Assembly (NCBI RefSeq): GCF_000424325.1
Contig: NZ_AUJR01000004.1
Coordinates: 124,001-188,000, forward strand
Source: [Clostridium] clostridioforme AGR2157
Lineage (GTDB): Bacteria; Bacillota; Clostridia; Lachnospirales; Lachnospiraceae
Direction: 5' to 3'
Length of the DNA stretch: 64,000 nt
Below, piece by piece: positions 50,655 through 59,386 of the stretch. Both the position numbers and the translations under genes were made by a program. Below the pieces are notes generated by a model. That model did no database searches and was not told the origin of the DNA. It was given only the letters and a program-made list of their open reading frames with translations. Position 1 is the stretch's first letter. Every line of letters begins with the position of its first letter.

Positions 50655-52175
50655 ATGAGTCAAGCAGAGACATGTGATTCTAATGAAATGCTGCTTTCTG
50701 CCCGCGGCGTCTTTAAGACATTTGGTTTGAACGCAGTATTAAAAGGAATTGATCTGGATGTTGGCAAGGGCGAGGTGCTGGCTTTGATAGGCGGAAACGG
50801 TGCTGGAAAGAGCACTCTGATGAAAATCATCATGGGTATTTACCAGCCGGATGAAGGAGAGCTGGTCATTGCAGGTGAAAAGATCAATTCCTTCAAGCCT
50901 TCGGTGGTGCTGTCCAAGGGCGTCTATATGGTACCCCAGGAACCTATGCTCTTTCCAAACATGACAGTGGAAGAGAATGTCCTCATTGGATTTAAGGAAA
51001 AGTCAGGAACCTTGAGAAAGCGGCTGCTGCAGATTATGGAAGACATCGGATGGCACCTGAACCTGAACAGAAAAGCCATGAGCCTTTCCATAGCAGAACA
51101 GCAGCTGGTAGAGCTGCTGCGCGGACTTTTGAGAAATGCCAGGGTACTGATCCTGGATGAACCTACCAGTGCACTTACATTTGACGAAGTAGAGAGTCTC
51201 TTCAAAATCGTAGAAGACCTGAAACAGAAGGGCATCGGCATCATTTACATAACACACCGTCTGGCAGAGGTATTTCAGATTGCCACCCACGTGGCGATTA
51301 TGAGGGACGGAATTATCACATTAAAAGGACGCGTATCGGACTTCACCAGGGAAATGCTGGTAAAGGGACTCCTTCCTCCCAATATGGATGAGGCGGATAT
51401 CAAGGATGGGAAGGCGGAGGAAAAAGCCATTAATTATGAAGGACTGAAACCTGTGTTTGAACTTCAGGATTACTCCGGATACGGATTTGAGGATGTAAAC
51501 CTCAAGGTGTACCCGGGGGAGGTGCTGGGAGTGGCCGGGGTTGTCGGCGCCGGACGTACGGAGCTTGCCACAACCATATTTGGAAGAGACAAGGTTTTAA
51601 AAGGAAAAGCGATTCTGGATGGAAAGGATATAACAGGACATTCCACCGCCCGGGTTCTGGAGGCAGGAATCAACTATGTGCCCGAGGACCGGAGGCTCAA
51701 CGGACTGTTCGCAATCAGCGATGTGGCTGCCAACACCACCTCTTCCCTATTAAGAGACAAGAAGATGGGAGGATTCTTTCTGAATAAAAAAGCAGAAAGG
51801 GAGGTTGCCGGACGCTACATTGACGACTTCCGCATCAAGGTTACGGGGCAGGATCAGACAGCAGGAAGCCTTTCGGGAGGAAACCAGCAGAAAATCATTA
51901 TCGGACGTTCGCTCTCAACCAATCCCAAGCTGGTGATTCTGGATGAACCCACCCGCGGTATTGACGCGGCGGCGCGGGGAGATGTGTATTCCATTATTCA
52001 TAAACTGAAGGCCCAGGGTGTGGCGATTATGCTCATCTCCTCCGATATGGAAGAAATCGTGGAGCTTTCGGACCGGGCGGTGGTGGTGTTTTCCGGGCGG
52101 ATCAAAGGTGAACTGTCCAGGTCGGAAATCAGCCAGGCCAGCCTGATGGCGGGATCCTTTGGTGTGACAGAATAA
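50655..52175 (+). CDS. lsrA: AI-2 ABC importer ATPase LsrA
   Basis: 506 residues with two fused ATPase domains of the CUT2 sugar-importer type. The first has Walker A GGNGAGKST and the atypical signature LSIAEQQLVELL seen in LsrA; the second has a degenerate Walker A (GVVGAGRTEL) but a normal signature LSGGNQQK and Walker B LVILDEPTRGID. It energises AI-2 uptake with LsrC, LsrD and LsrB. AAGGAGG is 7 bp upstream of the ATG at 50655. First gene of a five-gene operon. Confidence 0.93.
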   Translation: MSQAETCDSNEMLLSARGVFKTFGLNAVLKGIDLDVGKGEVLALIGGNGAGKSTLMKIIMGIYQPDEGELVIAGEKINSFKPSVVLSKGVYMVPQEPMLFPNMTVEENVLIGFKEKSGTLRKRLLQIMEDIGWHLNLNRKAMSLSIAEQQLVELLRGLLRNARVLILDEPTSALTFDEVESLFKIVEDLKQKGIGIIYITHRLAEVFQIATHVAIMRDGIITLKGRVSDFTREMLVKGLLPPNMDEADIKDGKAEEKAINYEGLKPVFELQDYSGYGFEDVNLKVYPGEVLGVAGVVGAGRTELATTIFGRDKVLKGKAILDGKDITGHSTARVLEAGINYVPEDRRLNGLFAISDVAANTTSSLLRDKKMGGFFLNKKAEREVAGRYIDDFRIKVTGQDQTAGSLSGGNQQKIIIGRSLSTNPKLVILDEPTRGIDAAARGDVYSIIHKLKAQGVAIMLISSDMEEIVELSDRAVVVFSGRIKGELSRSEISQASLMAGSFGVTE

Positions 52176-52194
52176 TGAAAGCAGGTGGAGAGAC

Positions 52195-53211
52195 ATGAAT
52201 CGATTGAAAAAAATAATGAAAACCCATGAAATGAGCAGTTTTTTATTTCTGGCAGCATTGATATTCGTTGTAGGCTGTGTAAATCCAAGCTTCTGGCAGC
52301 CTACGTCAATCCTGAACTGCTTCAATGACAGTGTGGTCTTTACCTTGCTTGCAGTGGGAAGCGCCTTTGTCATCCTGACCGGAGAAATCGATGTTTCGGT
52401 GGGAGCAACTCTGGGCATGTCGGCTGCAGTGGGAGCAACGCTGCTGCGGGACGGTTCCTACTGGGCCGTGGCCATTCTGGCAGCGCTGGCCATCGGGGCA
52501 GTCATCGGATTTGTCAACGGATTCGGAGTGTCGGTGCTTCAGATCCCATCCCTTATATTTACCCTTGGTGTCAACGGTGTTGTCCGCGGCCTGATTTACG
52601 TATTTACAAAGGGAGCATGGGTGGAAAACCTTCCCGCCGGGTTCACAAGGATGTCCAATACCCTGATTGCGGGACAGCTCACCACGTTTTATGCAGCGGC
52701 AATTCTGGCGGTGATTGCGGGACATCTGATCCTGACGCAGACTAAAAAGGGCAAGTATTTTATCGCGGTAGGCGATAACGCGGCAGGAGCAACCCTTGTT
52801 GGTATCCCTGCGTCCCAGACGAAAATTACAGCTTACATATTAAGCGGAGTTTTTGCGGCAGCGGCCGGCATGATTTACACGTCGCGTATCGGCTTCATCA
52901 CGCCCACCGCAGGCAACAGCTACGAGATGAAAGCCATTGCGGCATGTGTTCTTGGAGGTATAAGCCTGACAGGAGGCCAGGGCAGCCTGATCGGCGCGTC
53001 CATCGGCGCAATCATTATGTCCTCTATCAGCAGGATTCTTGTATTCCTGGGATTTTCTTCTGACTATGACAATACCATCACTGGCATCCTTCTCATTACA
53101 ATTGTGGTGCTCAATACAGTGACACAGAACAGGGCCATCCTGAAGAACAGGCACCAGATACTGTCTGCGAGGACAGTGGCGGGCGCTGATAAAAAAGGAG
53201 GGGTTCAGTGA
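52195..53211 (+). CDS. lsrC: AI-2 ABC importer permease LsrC
   Basis: 338 residues with about nine to ten hydrophobic segments, CUT2/RbsC-type permease. Characteristic stretches are VFTLLAVGSAFVILTGEIDVSVG near the start and the cytoplasmic loop GDNAAGATLVGIP. The position directly after lsrA identifies it as LsrC rather than LsrD. It forms the membrane channel with LsrD. The stop overlaps the first base of the lsrD start. Confidence 0.9.
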   Translation: MNRLKKIMKTHEMSSFLFLAALIFVVGCVNPSFWQPTSILNCFNDSVVFTLLAVGSAFVILTGEIDVSVGATLGMSAAVGATLLRDGSYWAVAILAALAIGAVIGFVNGFGVSVLQIPSLIFTLGVNGVVRGLIYVFTKGAWVENLPAGFTRMSNTLIAGQLTTFYAAAILAVIAGHLILTQTKKGKYFIAVGDNAAGATLVGIPASQTKITAYILSGVFAAAAGMIYTSRIGFITPTAGNSYEMKAIAACVLGGISLTGGQGSLIGASIGAIIMSSISRILVFLGFSSDYDNTITGILLITIVVLNTVTQNRAILKNRHQILSARTVAGADKKGGVQ

Positions 53212-54200
53212 TGAAAAAGGCATTAAAAAGCTGGGAGACCGTTCTGCTCTGTATTCTGGTCCTGGAGTTTGTAATATTTGCAGCAGCCAACAATAAATTC
53301 CTGATGCCCCGTGTACTGTTCGGAAGCATCAATGATATGATATCCATCTGTATCATTTCCTTGTTTGTTACCTTTGTCATGATTACAGGAGGAATTGATA
53401 TCCAGGCCGGTTCCATTGTAGGACTGACCTCCATTGTTCTCGGCGTATCCTGGCAGGACTGGGGGCTCAATATCTGGGCCGCGGCAGTACTGGGAATTGT
53501 AGTTGCAGCGCTGTGCGGTGCCCTGTCCGGATATTTTGTGGCGTACTGCGGCGTACAGCCCATGGTGGTCACGCTGGGCGGAAGCTTTCTGTTTTCAGGC
53601 ATTGCGCTGCTGGTATCCAACCTGTCGGCTACTGAAAGCTATAAGGGTATCAACGGATTCCCCGACAGCTTTATCAGGATTACCAAGTTCAAACTGTTTG
53701 GGGTCATACCCAGCCAGGTGCTGATTTTCCTGGTGCTGGCAGTCATTGCCTACATCCTTTTGCATAAGACGAAATACGGACGACAGATTTTCCTGATTGG
53801 TGTAAACCAGAATGCGGCAGAGTATTCCGGCATCAACAGCAGGCTGGTGATCATGAGCACCTATGTGCTGTCGGCCATGAGTGCGGCGGTGGCCGGCATT
53901 GTCCTCACCTCCTATCTGGGCACTGCCAAAAGTGATATCGGAGCGACCCTGACCATGCCTATCATCACAGCCGTGGTGCTGGGAGGAACCTTGAGCACCG
54001 GGGGCAAGGGAAGCGTTCCCGGAACAGCCCTGGCAGCGGTGGTGATTGGAGTATTAAGATTCGGGCTCCCGCTCTGCTTCAAGGTAAGCCAGCAGTACCT
54101 GGATATCCCGGTTGGACTGATTCTCCTGGTGGTGGTGGTTGGCCGTTCCCTGGCCAATAACCAGAAGGTAATCGCCATGTTCCGCAGGAAGAAGAATTAG
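53211..54200 (+). CDS. lsrD: AI-2 ABC importer permease LsrD
   Basis: 329 residues from ATG 53211, with AAAGGAGGGG 8 bp upstream; the preceding GTG at 53208 is less likely. It is the second CUT2 permease (VMITGGIDIQAGSIVGLTSIV, GVNQNAAEYSGIN), predicted to have about nine to ten helices. It pairs with LsrC. The order lsrA-C-D-B-F equals that of enteric lsr operons. Confidence 0.9.
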   Translation: MKKALKSWETVLLCILVLEFVIFAAANNKFLMPRVLFGSINDMISICIISLFVTFVMITGGIDIQAGSIVGLTSIVLGVSWQDWGLNIWAAAVLGIVVAALCGALSGYFVAYCGVQPMVVTLGGSFLFSGIALLVSNLSATESYKGINGFPDSFIRITKFKLFGVIPSQVLIFLVLAVIAYILLHKTKYGRQIFLIGVNQNAAEYSGINSRLVIMSTYVLSAMSAAVAGIVLTSYLGTAKSDIGATLTMPIITAVVLGGTLSTGGKGSVPGTALAAVVIGVLRFGLPLCFKVSQQYLDIPVGLILLVVVVGRSLANNQKVIAMFRRKKN

Positions 54201-54278
54201 AGAAGTATTACGGGAACAGAATTTCCCTGAAAATGCGATAACAAAACAATCATAAATAATTTAAGGAGGAACAATGTT

Positions 54279-55478
54279 ATGAAGAAAAAATGGTTATCAG
54301 TGGTTCTTGCAGGAGCAATGACAGTTTCACTGGCAGGCTGCGGAGGCGGTACTGCTGCTACGGCAGCGGCGCCTGCAACAGAGGCAAAGGCAGAGGCTGC
54401 ACAGAGCAAGGCAGAAGAGACCAAGGCAGAAGAGGGCAAGGCAGAAGAGGGCAAGACAGAGGCGGCAGCTCCCGCAGCAGGTGCAGATGTTGCCGGCATG
54501 ACAGTTGCCTTTGTTCCAAAGCTGACAGGAAACGCATTCTTTGAGTCCGCCAACAACGGCGCACAGGAATATTCCAAAGGCTGGGGCTTTACCGTTGACT
54601 ATCAGGGCAGCGCCAATGCGGCGGTTGCAGACCAGGTTAACGTAATCAACAACGCAGTGGCCAGCGGCGTGGATGCAATCTGTATTTCATCTGTTGACGC
54701 AACCGGACTGGATTCTGCACTGACAGAGGCAAGGGACGCAGGCGTTACCGTTGTTACATGGGATTCAGATGTTTCCGATACAGCACGTACCCTTATGGTC
54801 AGCCAGGGAACACCGGAACTGTTAGGTAAAATGCTGGTTGATATGGGTGCTGATTCCCTGACCAACCGCGGCAAAGACACCAAAAAGGATACCATCAAAT
54901 ATTGCTGGCATTATTCACAGGCAACAGTTGCCGACCAGAACTCCTGGCAGGTAGCAGGCGAAGCCTATATCAAAGAAAACTTCCCGAACTGGGAAAATGT
55001 AGCTCCTGACAACTATTATTCAGAGCAGGATGCAGAGAAGGCGGTTTCCATCGGCGCATCCATTCTGGAAGCACACTCTGACATTGACCTGATCATCTGC
55101 AACGACTCCACCGCGCTTCCGGGACAGTGCAAGGCAGCTCAGAACAAGGGGCTGACCAAGGACGACGTTACAATTACAGGTTTTGCATCTCCTATGTCCA
55201 TTAAGGATTACTGTGCAGCAGGCGTGATCGAGCAGTGGGGCCTCTGGGACTGCGGCGTACAGGGCGCAATTGGCTGCTACCTTGCAGCTTACCTTGCAGC
55301 AGGCAATGAAGTACATGTAGGCGACAAGATTAATATCCCTGACATCGGCGAGGTAGAGGTTATGCCTAATGACAGTCTGGTTGAAGGCGCATCTACCGCA
55401 GAGGTAAACAACGGCGTTGTACTGCTGCCGGAACGCACCGTATTTAACGCAGATAATATGAATGATTATAACTTCTAA
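54279..55478 (+). CDS. lsrB: AI-2 binding lipoprotein LsrB
   Basis: 399 residues. Lipobox SLAGC, then a 45-residue A/E/K-rich linker of repeating KAEE units, then the periplasmic-binding fold. Residues placed like the AI-2 contacts of Salmonella LsrB are present: lysine in FVPKLTGNAFF, aspartate in TWDSDVSD, the DQ pair in ATVADQNSW, and proline in FASPMS. The alanine/proline contact (ASPM) differs in order from the enteric motif, as reported for some clostridial LsrB-type receptors. It captures AI-2 at the cell surface and delivers it to LsrCD. AAGGAGG lies about 10 bp upstream. Confidence 0.9.
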   Translation: MKKKWLSVVLAGAMTVSLAGCGGGTAATAAAPATEAKAEAAQSKAEETKAEEGKAEEGKTEAAAPAAGADVAGMTVAFVPKLTGNAFFESANNGAQEYSKGWGFTVDYQGSANAAVADQVNVINNAVASGVDAICISSVDATGLDSALTEARDAGVTVVTWDSDVSDTARTLMVSQGTPELLGKMLVDMGADSLTNRGKDTKKDTIKYCWHYSQATVADQNSWQVAGEAYIKENFPNWENVAPDNYYSEQDAEKAVSIGASILEAHSDIDLIICNDSTALPGQCKAAQNKGLTKDDVTITGFASPMSIKDYCAAGVIEQWGLWDCGVQGAIGCYLAAYLAAGNEVHVGDKINIPDIGEVEVMPNDSLVEGASTAEVNNGVVLLPERTVFNADNMNDYNF

Positions 55479-55534
55479 GCTTAAAAATCAATCAAAATTG
55501 TATTAATTTATGAATTGGAAGGAGATTTTTGATT

Positions 55535-56413
55535 ATGGCTGATTTGGAAGGTGTAAAGGTTGCGAAGGATTACCACGTAGATGTACCCTTTGCAAATAAC
55601 GATGGCTTCTATGTTAAAGGAGCAAACAACCTGGACTGGGGAATGAAAAAACATCTGTCCAACATTTTTAATCCCCAAAGTGGGAACACGGTTATGTTCG
55701 CCTTTGACCATGGATACTTTATGGGGTCAACTGCCGGACTGGAGCGTCTGGATTTGGTGATTCCTAAGCTGCTTCCCTATGTGGATGTACTTATGGGGAC
55801 CAGAGGCGCTCTGCGTTCATGCGTGACACCAGCGTGCGGCAAGGGCATTGCCCTTCGCTCCACCTCCGGTTCCTCCATGCTGAACGACGACCTGTCCCAT
55901 GAAATCCTGGCGGTAGATATTGAGGACGCAATCCGTATGAATGCAGACTGTATGGCAATCCAGACCTTCATCGGCGCCGACGGACAGCTGTCCAGTATTG
56001 AGAACCTTTCAAAGGCAATCAATCTGGGAATGAGATACAGCATCCCTACCATGGGCGTTGTGGCCGTGGGCAAACAGATGGAGCGCACGGACCGTTTCTT
56101 CAAGCTGGCTACCCGAATTGTTGCTGAAATGGGAGCCAACATCATTAAAACCTATTACTGTGAAAACTTTGAAGAAGTTGTGGCGGCATGCCCGGTTCCC
56201 ATCGTAGTGGCAGGCGGCAAGAAGCTTCCGGAGAAGGAAGCCCTGACCCTGGCTTACAATGCAATAAGCGGCGGAGCCCATGGCGTGGATATGGGAAGAA
56301 ATATTTTTCAGAGTGTTCACTCGCTGGAGATGGCGGCAGCAATCGGAAAGATTGTGCATGAAGGATTTACGGATAAAGAAGCATACGAATTCTTTGAGGA
56401 TGCAATCCACTAG
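55535..56413 (+). CDS. lsrF: LsrF, phospho-AI-2 thiolase (aldolase fold)
   Basis: 292 residues from ATG 55535, with GGAAGGAG about 10 bp upstream. The class I aldolase-like barrel motifs of LsrF are present: MFAFDHGYFMG, then LMGTRGALRS, and the Schiff-base lysine region ANIIKTYYCENFEEVV, then VVAGGKK and GVDMGRNIFQ. In enterics LsrF transfers an acetyl group from 3-hydroxy-5-phosphonooxypentane-2,4-dione to CoA, ending AI-2 breakdown. It is the last gene of the operon. Confidence 0.93.
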   Translation: MADLEGVKVAKDYHVDVPFANNDGFYVKGANNLDWGMKKHLSNIFNPQSGNTVMFAFDHGYFMGSTAGLERLDLVIPKLLPYVDVLMGTRGALRSCVTPACGKGIALRSTSGSSMLNDDLSHEILAVDIEDAIRMNADCMAIQTFIGADGQLSSIENLSKAINLGMRYSIPTMGVVAVGKQMERTDRFFKLATRIVAEMGANIIKTYYCENFEEVVAACPVPIVVAGGKKLPEKEALTLAYNAISGGAHGVDMGRNIFQSVHSLEMAAAIGKIVHEGFTDKEAYEFFEDAIH

Positions 56414-56475
56414 AATGTATTTGGAACGTGCAGATGGTGCCTTTTATTTATGGCTTTAGCCAGTACAGACTTGAC

Positions 56476-56507
56476 GGCGGCGAACAATTTTGAAATTGTC
56501 CGCCGCC
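56476..56507 (+). terminator. Hairpin after lsrF
   Basis: GGCGGCGAACAATTT (56476-56490) pairs with AAATTGTCCGCCGCC (56493-56507), one mismatch, with only two bases in the loop. No T-run follows, so termination may be weak, or it may mark the boundary with the convergent DUF4397 gene. Confidence 0.5.
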
Positions 56508-56549
56508 ATTAAGTCCAATAAATAATATTTTCCAGCTGCTCCCTTTCAT

Positions 56550-57674
56550 TTAATATATCAGATCGCTTTCTAAAGGTAAAATCCGCAGAGAAGGAAATTG
56601 GTAAGCAAGACCTATAATATACAGGGTATAGGTTACACCATTCTGGACATTAAATGTGGCTGTATCCATAATTGCAATGCGTGTATTATTGCATTCCACA
56701 TAGTCCTCGGTCATTATAATCGAATTGTTGTTCGTACAAGGCAAGGACTCGGAGACGGCTGCGCGGTATGTGCCTTGGTTGATTAGGCGAAATCCCGTAT
56801 AGGAAAACTGATTGATACGCTGGAAGATGCGTCCATATCCTGACAGAAAGATATCCACTGCACCGCTATTAGGTGAAAGATTGACCGCACGGATGCAGCC
56901 CGCATTTGTATTATTGCAGGGAGTATCCTGCAGAACATACAGGGTAATGCGGGAGCCATTATCAACAATTGACACGGTGTAAGCGGATTGATTGGAAAAA
57001 TAAAAATTTCCCCGGTACAGCGTATCACCCGTTCTTGTATTTATTACCGTAATAGGAGTACTCTGATTCCCCGTGTTTGTATAGTAAGGAGTAAAACTGC
57101 CAAAGCGCATGTCGTTTATAACATTGCGGTTGCCCAACCGTATGTTAATGGCCCGCTGATTCGCAGCCGCATGAAGAAAACGAATGCTGGCAGTGCCTCT
57201 GTTCGGGCGGCTGGGAAACGTGGGACGGACAGGCAGAAAAATAAAGGGAGAAAGAACAGTACCAGGTATGTTGCCTGCTGGAGGTCCCCATGGGGGAGTT
57301 TCCGGAGATGAAGGAGCGCTGCCAGGTGCGTTGCCTATAGGAGGTCCCCATGGGGGAGTTTCCGGAGATAAAGGAGCGCTGCCAGGTGTGTTGTCTGTTG
57401 GAGGTCCCCAGGAGGGAGTTTCCGGAGATGAGGAAGCGCTGCCAGGTGCGTTGTCTGCCGGAGGTCCCCAGGAGGGAGTTTCTGGAGATATAGGAGCGCT
57501 GCCGGGCGTGTTGTCTGCCGGAGGTCCCCAGGAGGGAGTTTCCGGGGATAAAGGAGCAGTACCAGGCGTGCTGTCTGTTGGAGATTCCCAGTAGGAAGTT
57601 TCTGGAGATAATAACCCGTTTTCAGACGCTGAATCAGAACGTGTAAGATTCAATTCCTCGCTATCGATATACAT
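56550..57674 (-). CDS. DUF4397 protein with Pro-rich 20-residue repeats
   Basis: 374 residues with no signal peptide. Residues about 35-135 are repeats of the form PGSAPxSPETPxWGPPxxNx, five full copies and worn copies at each end. The C-terminal ~230 residues match DUF4397 (ASIRFLHAAANQRAINIRLG, then ITVINTRTGDTLYRGNFYF). A SigK-like -10 lies upstream and the neighbours are spore-type genes, so a spore-surface or coat location is plausible; the repeat arm would be an extended, rod-like stalk. AGAAAGGG is the ribosome site. Confidence 0.75.
   Translation of the reverse strand: MYIDSEELNLTRSDSASENGLLSPETSYWESPTDSTPGTAPLSPETPSWGPPADNTPGSAPISPETPSWGPPADNAPGSASSSPETPSWGPPTDNTPGSAPLSPETPPWGPPIGNAPGSAPSSPETPPWGPPAGNIPGTVLSPFIFLPVRPTFPSRPNRGTASIRFLHAAANQRAINIRLGNRNVINDMRFGSFTPYYTNTGNQSTPITVINTRTGDTLYRGNFYFSNQSAYTVSIVDNGSRITLYVLQDTPCNNTNAGCIRAVNLSPNSGAVDIFLSGYGRIFQRINQFSYTGFRLINQGTYRAAVSESLPCTNNNSIIMTEDYVECNNTRIAIMDTATFNVQNGVTYTLYIIGLAYQFPSLRILPLESDLIY
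57260..57619 (-). repeat. 60-bp tandem repeat array in the DUF4397 gene
   Basis: Six consecutive 60-bp units, in exact 60-bp register and about 80-95% alike, encode the proline-rich 20-residue repeats. Units near the middle are the most similar; both end units are diverged. Confidence 0.92.
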
Positions 57675-57705
57675 ATTTTCCCTTTCTTATAAATATCATA
57701 TGATT

Positions 57706-57733
57706 TATTATATGCTTCCGATTCATTTTAAGT
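57706..57733 (-). promoter_or_regulatory. SigK-like promoter of the DUF4397 gene
   Basis: On the minus strand CATATAATA (57714-57706) fits CATAnnnTA, with AC 17 bp upstream (57733-57732). A second CATATGAT lies just downstream. Confidence 0.5.
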
Positions 57734-57953
57734 GTAAAGCTTTTTTGACTTTGTGGATGGTTCTTGCCGTCCTGTGCGGCAGCGGATGTGCGCTTCTGGT
57801 CAGCTGGAAGAGACACAGCTGGATAATGGCAGGCTCGTGGTGGCGGCCCGGAGGGCGGGAGAGGGGAGAGAATATCTCCCCTGCTCGATTGATAAGAATT
57901 AACTACTCCTTTTTAATAATTGCTCAAAATTATCAGGCATAGGGTTACTTCCT

Positions 57954-58289
57954 CTAGCATCTATCAATAGGATTGTTAATCAGAGAGGACACTCTGAATT
58001 CGTGGGTATGTCCATCCTGAAAAGTCGTGCGGGCCTTCGCAAAGTGAATATGTCTGCCATCACCCACAGGTATAGCAGGAGAAGATGTCCCGCTAAATTC
58101 GTGAAAATGCCCGTCGTAAGAATCAGTAAGAAATGTTACCCTATGAACATGGCTTCCCATAAAAGGTATAGCCTCACCGGATACAGTTGCAAAACGGTGA
58201 TTATGAGGGTCTTCACAGCGTTCTGCGATGAGAGTGCTCCCCAAGATTTCGTGTACATGTTGCATGTTGCAAGTATTCATTTCATTCAT
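57954..58289 (-). CDS. YmaF family protein
   Basis: 111 residues with repeated His-x-His units: MQHVHEI, DPHNHRF, GSHVHRV, DGHFHEF, GRHIHFA and DGHTHEF, spaced about 15-20 residues apart. This is the YmaF family pattern; function is unknown, though the histidine pairs could bind metal. AAAGGAGC lies about 10 bp upstream of the ATG. A CATATATTA -10 with the same flanks as the next gene suggests expression in the mother cell late in sporulation. Confidence 0.82.
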   Translation of the reverse strand: MNEMNTCNMQHVHEILGSTLIAERCEDPHNHRFATVSGEAIPFMGSHVHRVTFLTDSYDGHFHEFSGTSSPAIPVGDGRHIHFAKARTTFQDGHTHEFRVSSLINNPIDRC

Positions 58290-58319
58290 TTTTGTTTGCT
58301 CCTTTCTTTTGGTGTAATA

Positions 58320-58346
58320 TAATATATGAAAAAGGGAGGATTGTGT
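58320..58346 (-). promoter_or_regulatory. SigK-like promoter of the YmaF gene
   Basis: On the minus strand: AC (58346-58345), 16 bp, CATATATTA (58328-58320), fitting the SigK pattern AC-N16-CATAnnnTA. The -35 is embedded in TTGTCACAC, also found at the next gene. Confidence 0.6.
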
Positions 58347-58463
58347 GACAAGCTGTGTAACGAAGGAAAGAAGAACCGGAGGAGAAAAAATATTCCGGAG
58401 GAATTAAATCCCCCGGAATATGGAGAGGTTATTACATATTAATTTATAGAGACCACTTAGTTG

Positions 58464-58754
58464 TTACATGCAATCATTCAGTAGTGGAATAATGGAATCC
58501 AGCTTTGCCTTTAATACGCCTTCAAGGCTAATGACCCGGTCCAGTGTAGACTGAACTGATGAATCAATGGCTATTAAGGTTTCGTAATCGCTATAAGCCG
58601 AAACGACCTTGCTTATTTTATCGCACTCTGCATTCAGTATGCAGGCAAGAGCCTGCTCTTCGTTGGCAATGGAGTTGGCAATCTCCAAAACAATTGGGCA
58701 TGGACAGCTCCTTGGACATGTTGTTGGACAAAGAATATTTCTATCATCAGTCAT
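58464..58754 (-). CDS. Small putative spore coat/exosporium-associated protein
   Basis: 96 residues. The N-terminus is cysteine/proline-rich (CPTTCPRSCPCP), followed by a helical part (IANSIANEEQALACILNAECDKI) like the short conserved helical motif (EEALAxILNAEGEKI type) found in many clostridial spore-surface and collagen-like proteins. Function is not established. AAAGGAG lies about 12 bp upstream. Its SigK-like promoter and spore-type neighbours support the assignment. Confidence 0.6.
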   Translation of the reverse strand: MTDDRNILCPTTCPRSCPCPIVLEIANSIANEEQALACILNAECDKISKVVSAYSDYETLIAIDSSVQSTLDRVISLEGVLKAKLDSIIPLLNDCM

Positions 58755-58794
58755 TATTATTATCTCCTTTCTTATCTCTCTATCGAGATAATAA

Positions 58795-58821
58795 TAATAT
58801 ATGGACTAGATGAAAAAGTGT
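58795..58821 (-). promoter_or_regulatory. SigK-like promoter of the small coat-like gene
   Basis: On the minus strand: AC (58821-58820), 16 bp, CATATATTA (58803-58795), inside the same TTGTCACAC ... CATATATTA frame as the YmaF gene promoter. Confidence 0.6.
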
Positions 58822-58913
58822 GACAACCTATGGCTGAATGTAAAAGAAGACATATAACCAAGATTGTAAACGCGATTTTAAGCTGAGACGGGGCAATATT
58901 CTCTTTTGGGGAT

Positions 58914-58939
58914 AGAAAAGAGCCGCCCGAAGGCGGCTC
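58914..58939 (-). terminator. Terminator of the 59-kb hypothetical gene
   Basis: A perfect 8-bp GAGCCGCC/GGCGGCTC stem with a 4-nt loop (58920-58939), followed on the minus strand by TTTTCT. Confidence 0.75.
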
Positions 58940-58946
58940 CTAGCTT

Positions 58947-59303
58947 TCAGCATTTTATAAAATAATAAAACTCTATTTCCTCAATCGTAACCCACACATA
59001 TGGATTACCCAATAATTCCCTTACACCGTTTACAACCTGTGTAAATGCCTCATGGAACTCTTCATCACTTTCCACCTCGACTGGATTCCATATGATTATA
59101 AAGTTAGCGGTCAGCCCGTCCAGCTCAGCTTCCCGTTCGTCCCCACAAAGGAAATAAGATTCACTTAACCGTGCGTTTACATATATGCCTGTACTCGCGC
59201 ATACTTTTTGGGCAGCTTTTCTCCAAATCTTAATCAGAATGCTCTGAGTGACGATTTCCGGCATAAGCCCCGCAATGACAACTGTATATCTTTTTGTACG
59301 CAT
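58947..59303 (-). CDS. Hypothetical protein
   Basis: I do not recognise this 118-residue protein. It has alternating hydrophobic strands and helices (RYTVVIAGLMPEIV, then ANFIIIWNPVEV, then WVTIEEIEFYYF) and no signal peptide or membrane segment. ATG 59303 has AAGGG about 8 bp upstream; an ATG at 59336 is in frame but weaker. A GAATATATTA element upstream is a poor match to the neighbouring SigK-like boxes. It ends at a good terminator, so it is a single-gene unit within the spore-type cluster. Confidence 0.6.
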   Translation of the reverse strand: MRTKRYTVVIAGLMPEIVTQSILIKIWRKAAQKVCASTGIYVNARLSESYFLCGDEREAELDGLTANFIIIWNPVEVESDEEFHEAFTQVVNGVRELLGNPYVWVTIEEIEFYYFIKC

Positions 59304-59386
59304 ATGAATACCCTTTTTTATTAATATATTCATCATACAAAGAAAAAAATGCCTGCCGGGACTAATTCAATAAAGGAATTTGAGCT

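Noticed and set aside
57260-57619. Regular 60-bp repeats considered as CRISPR.
   Set aside because: No distinct repeat/spacer structure; the entire unit is conserved and encodes a proline-rich peptide.
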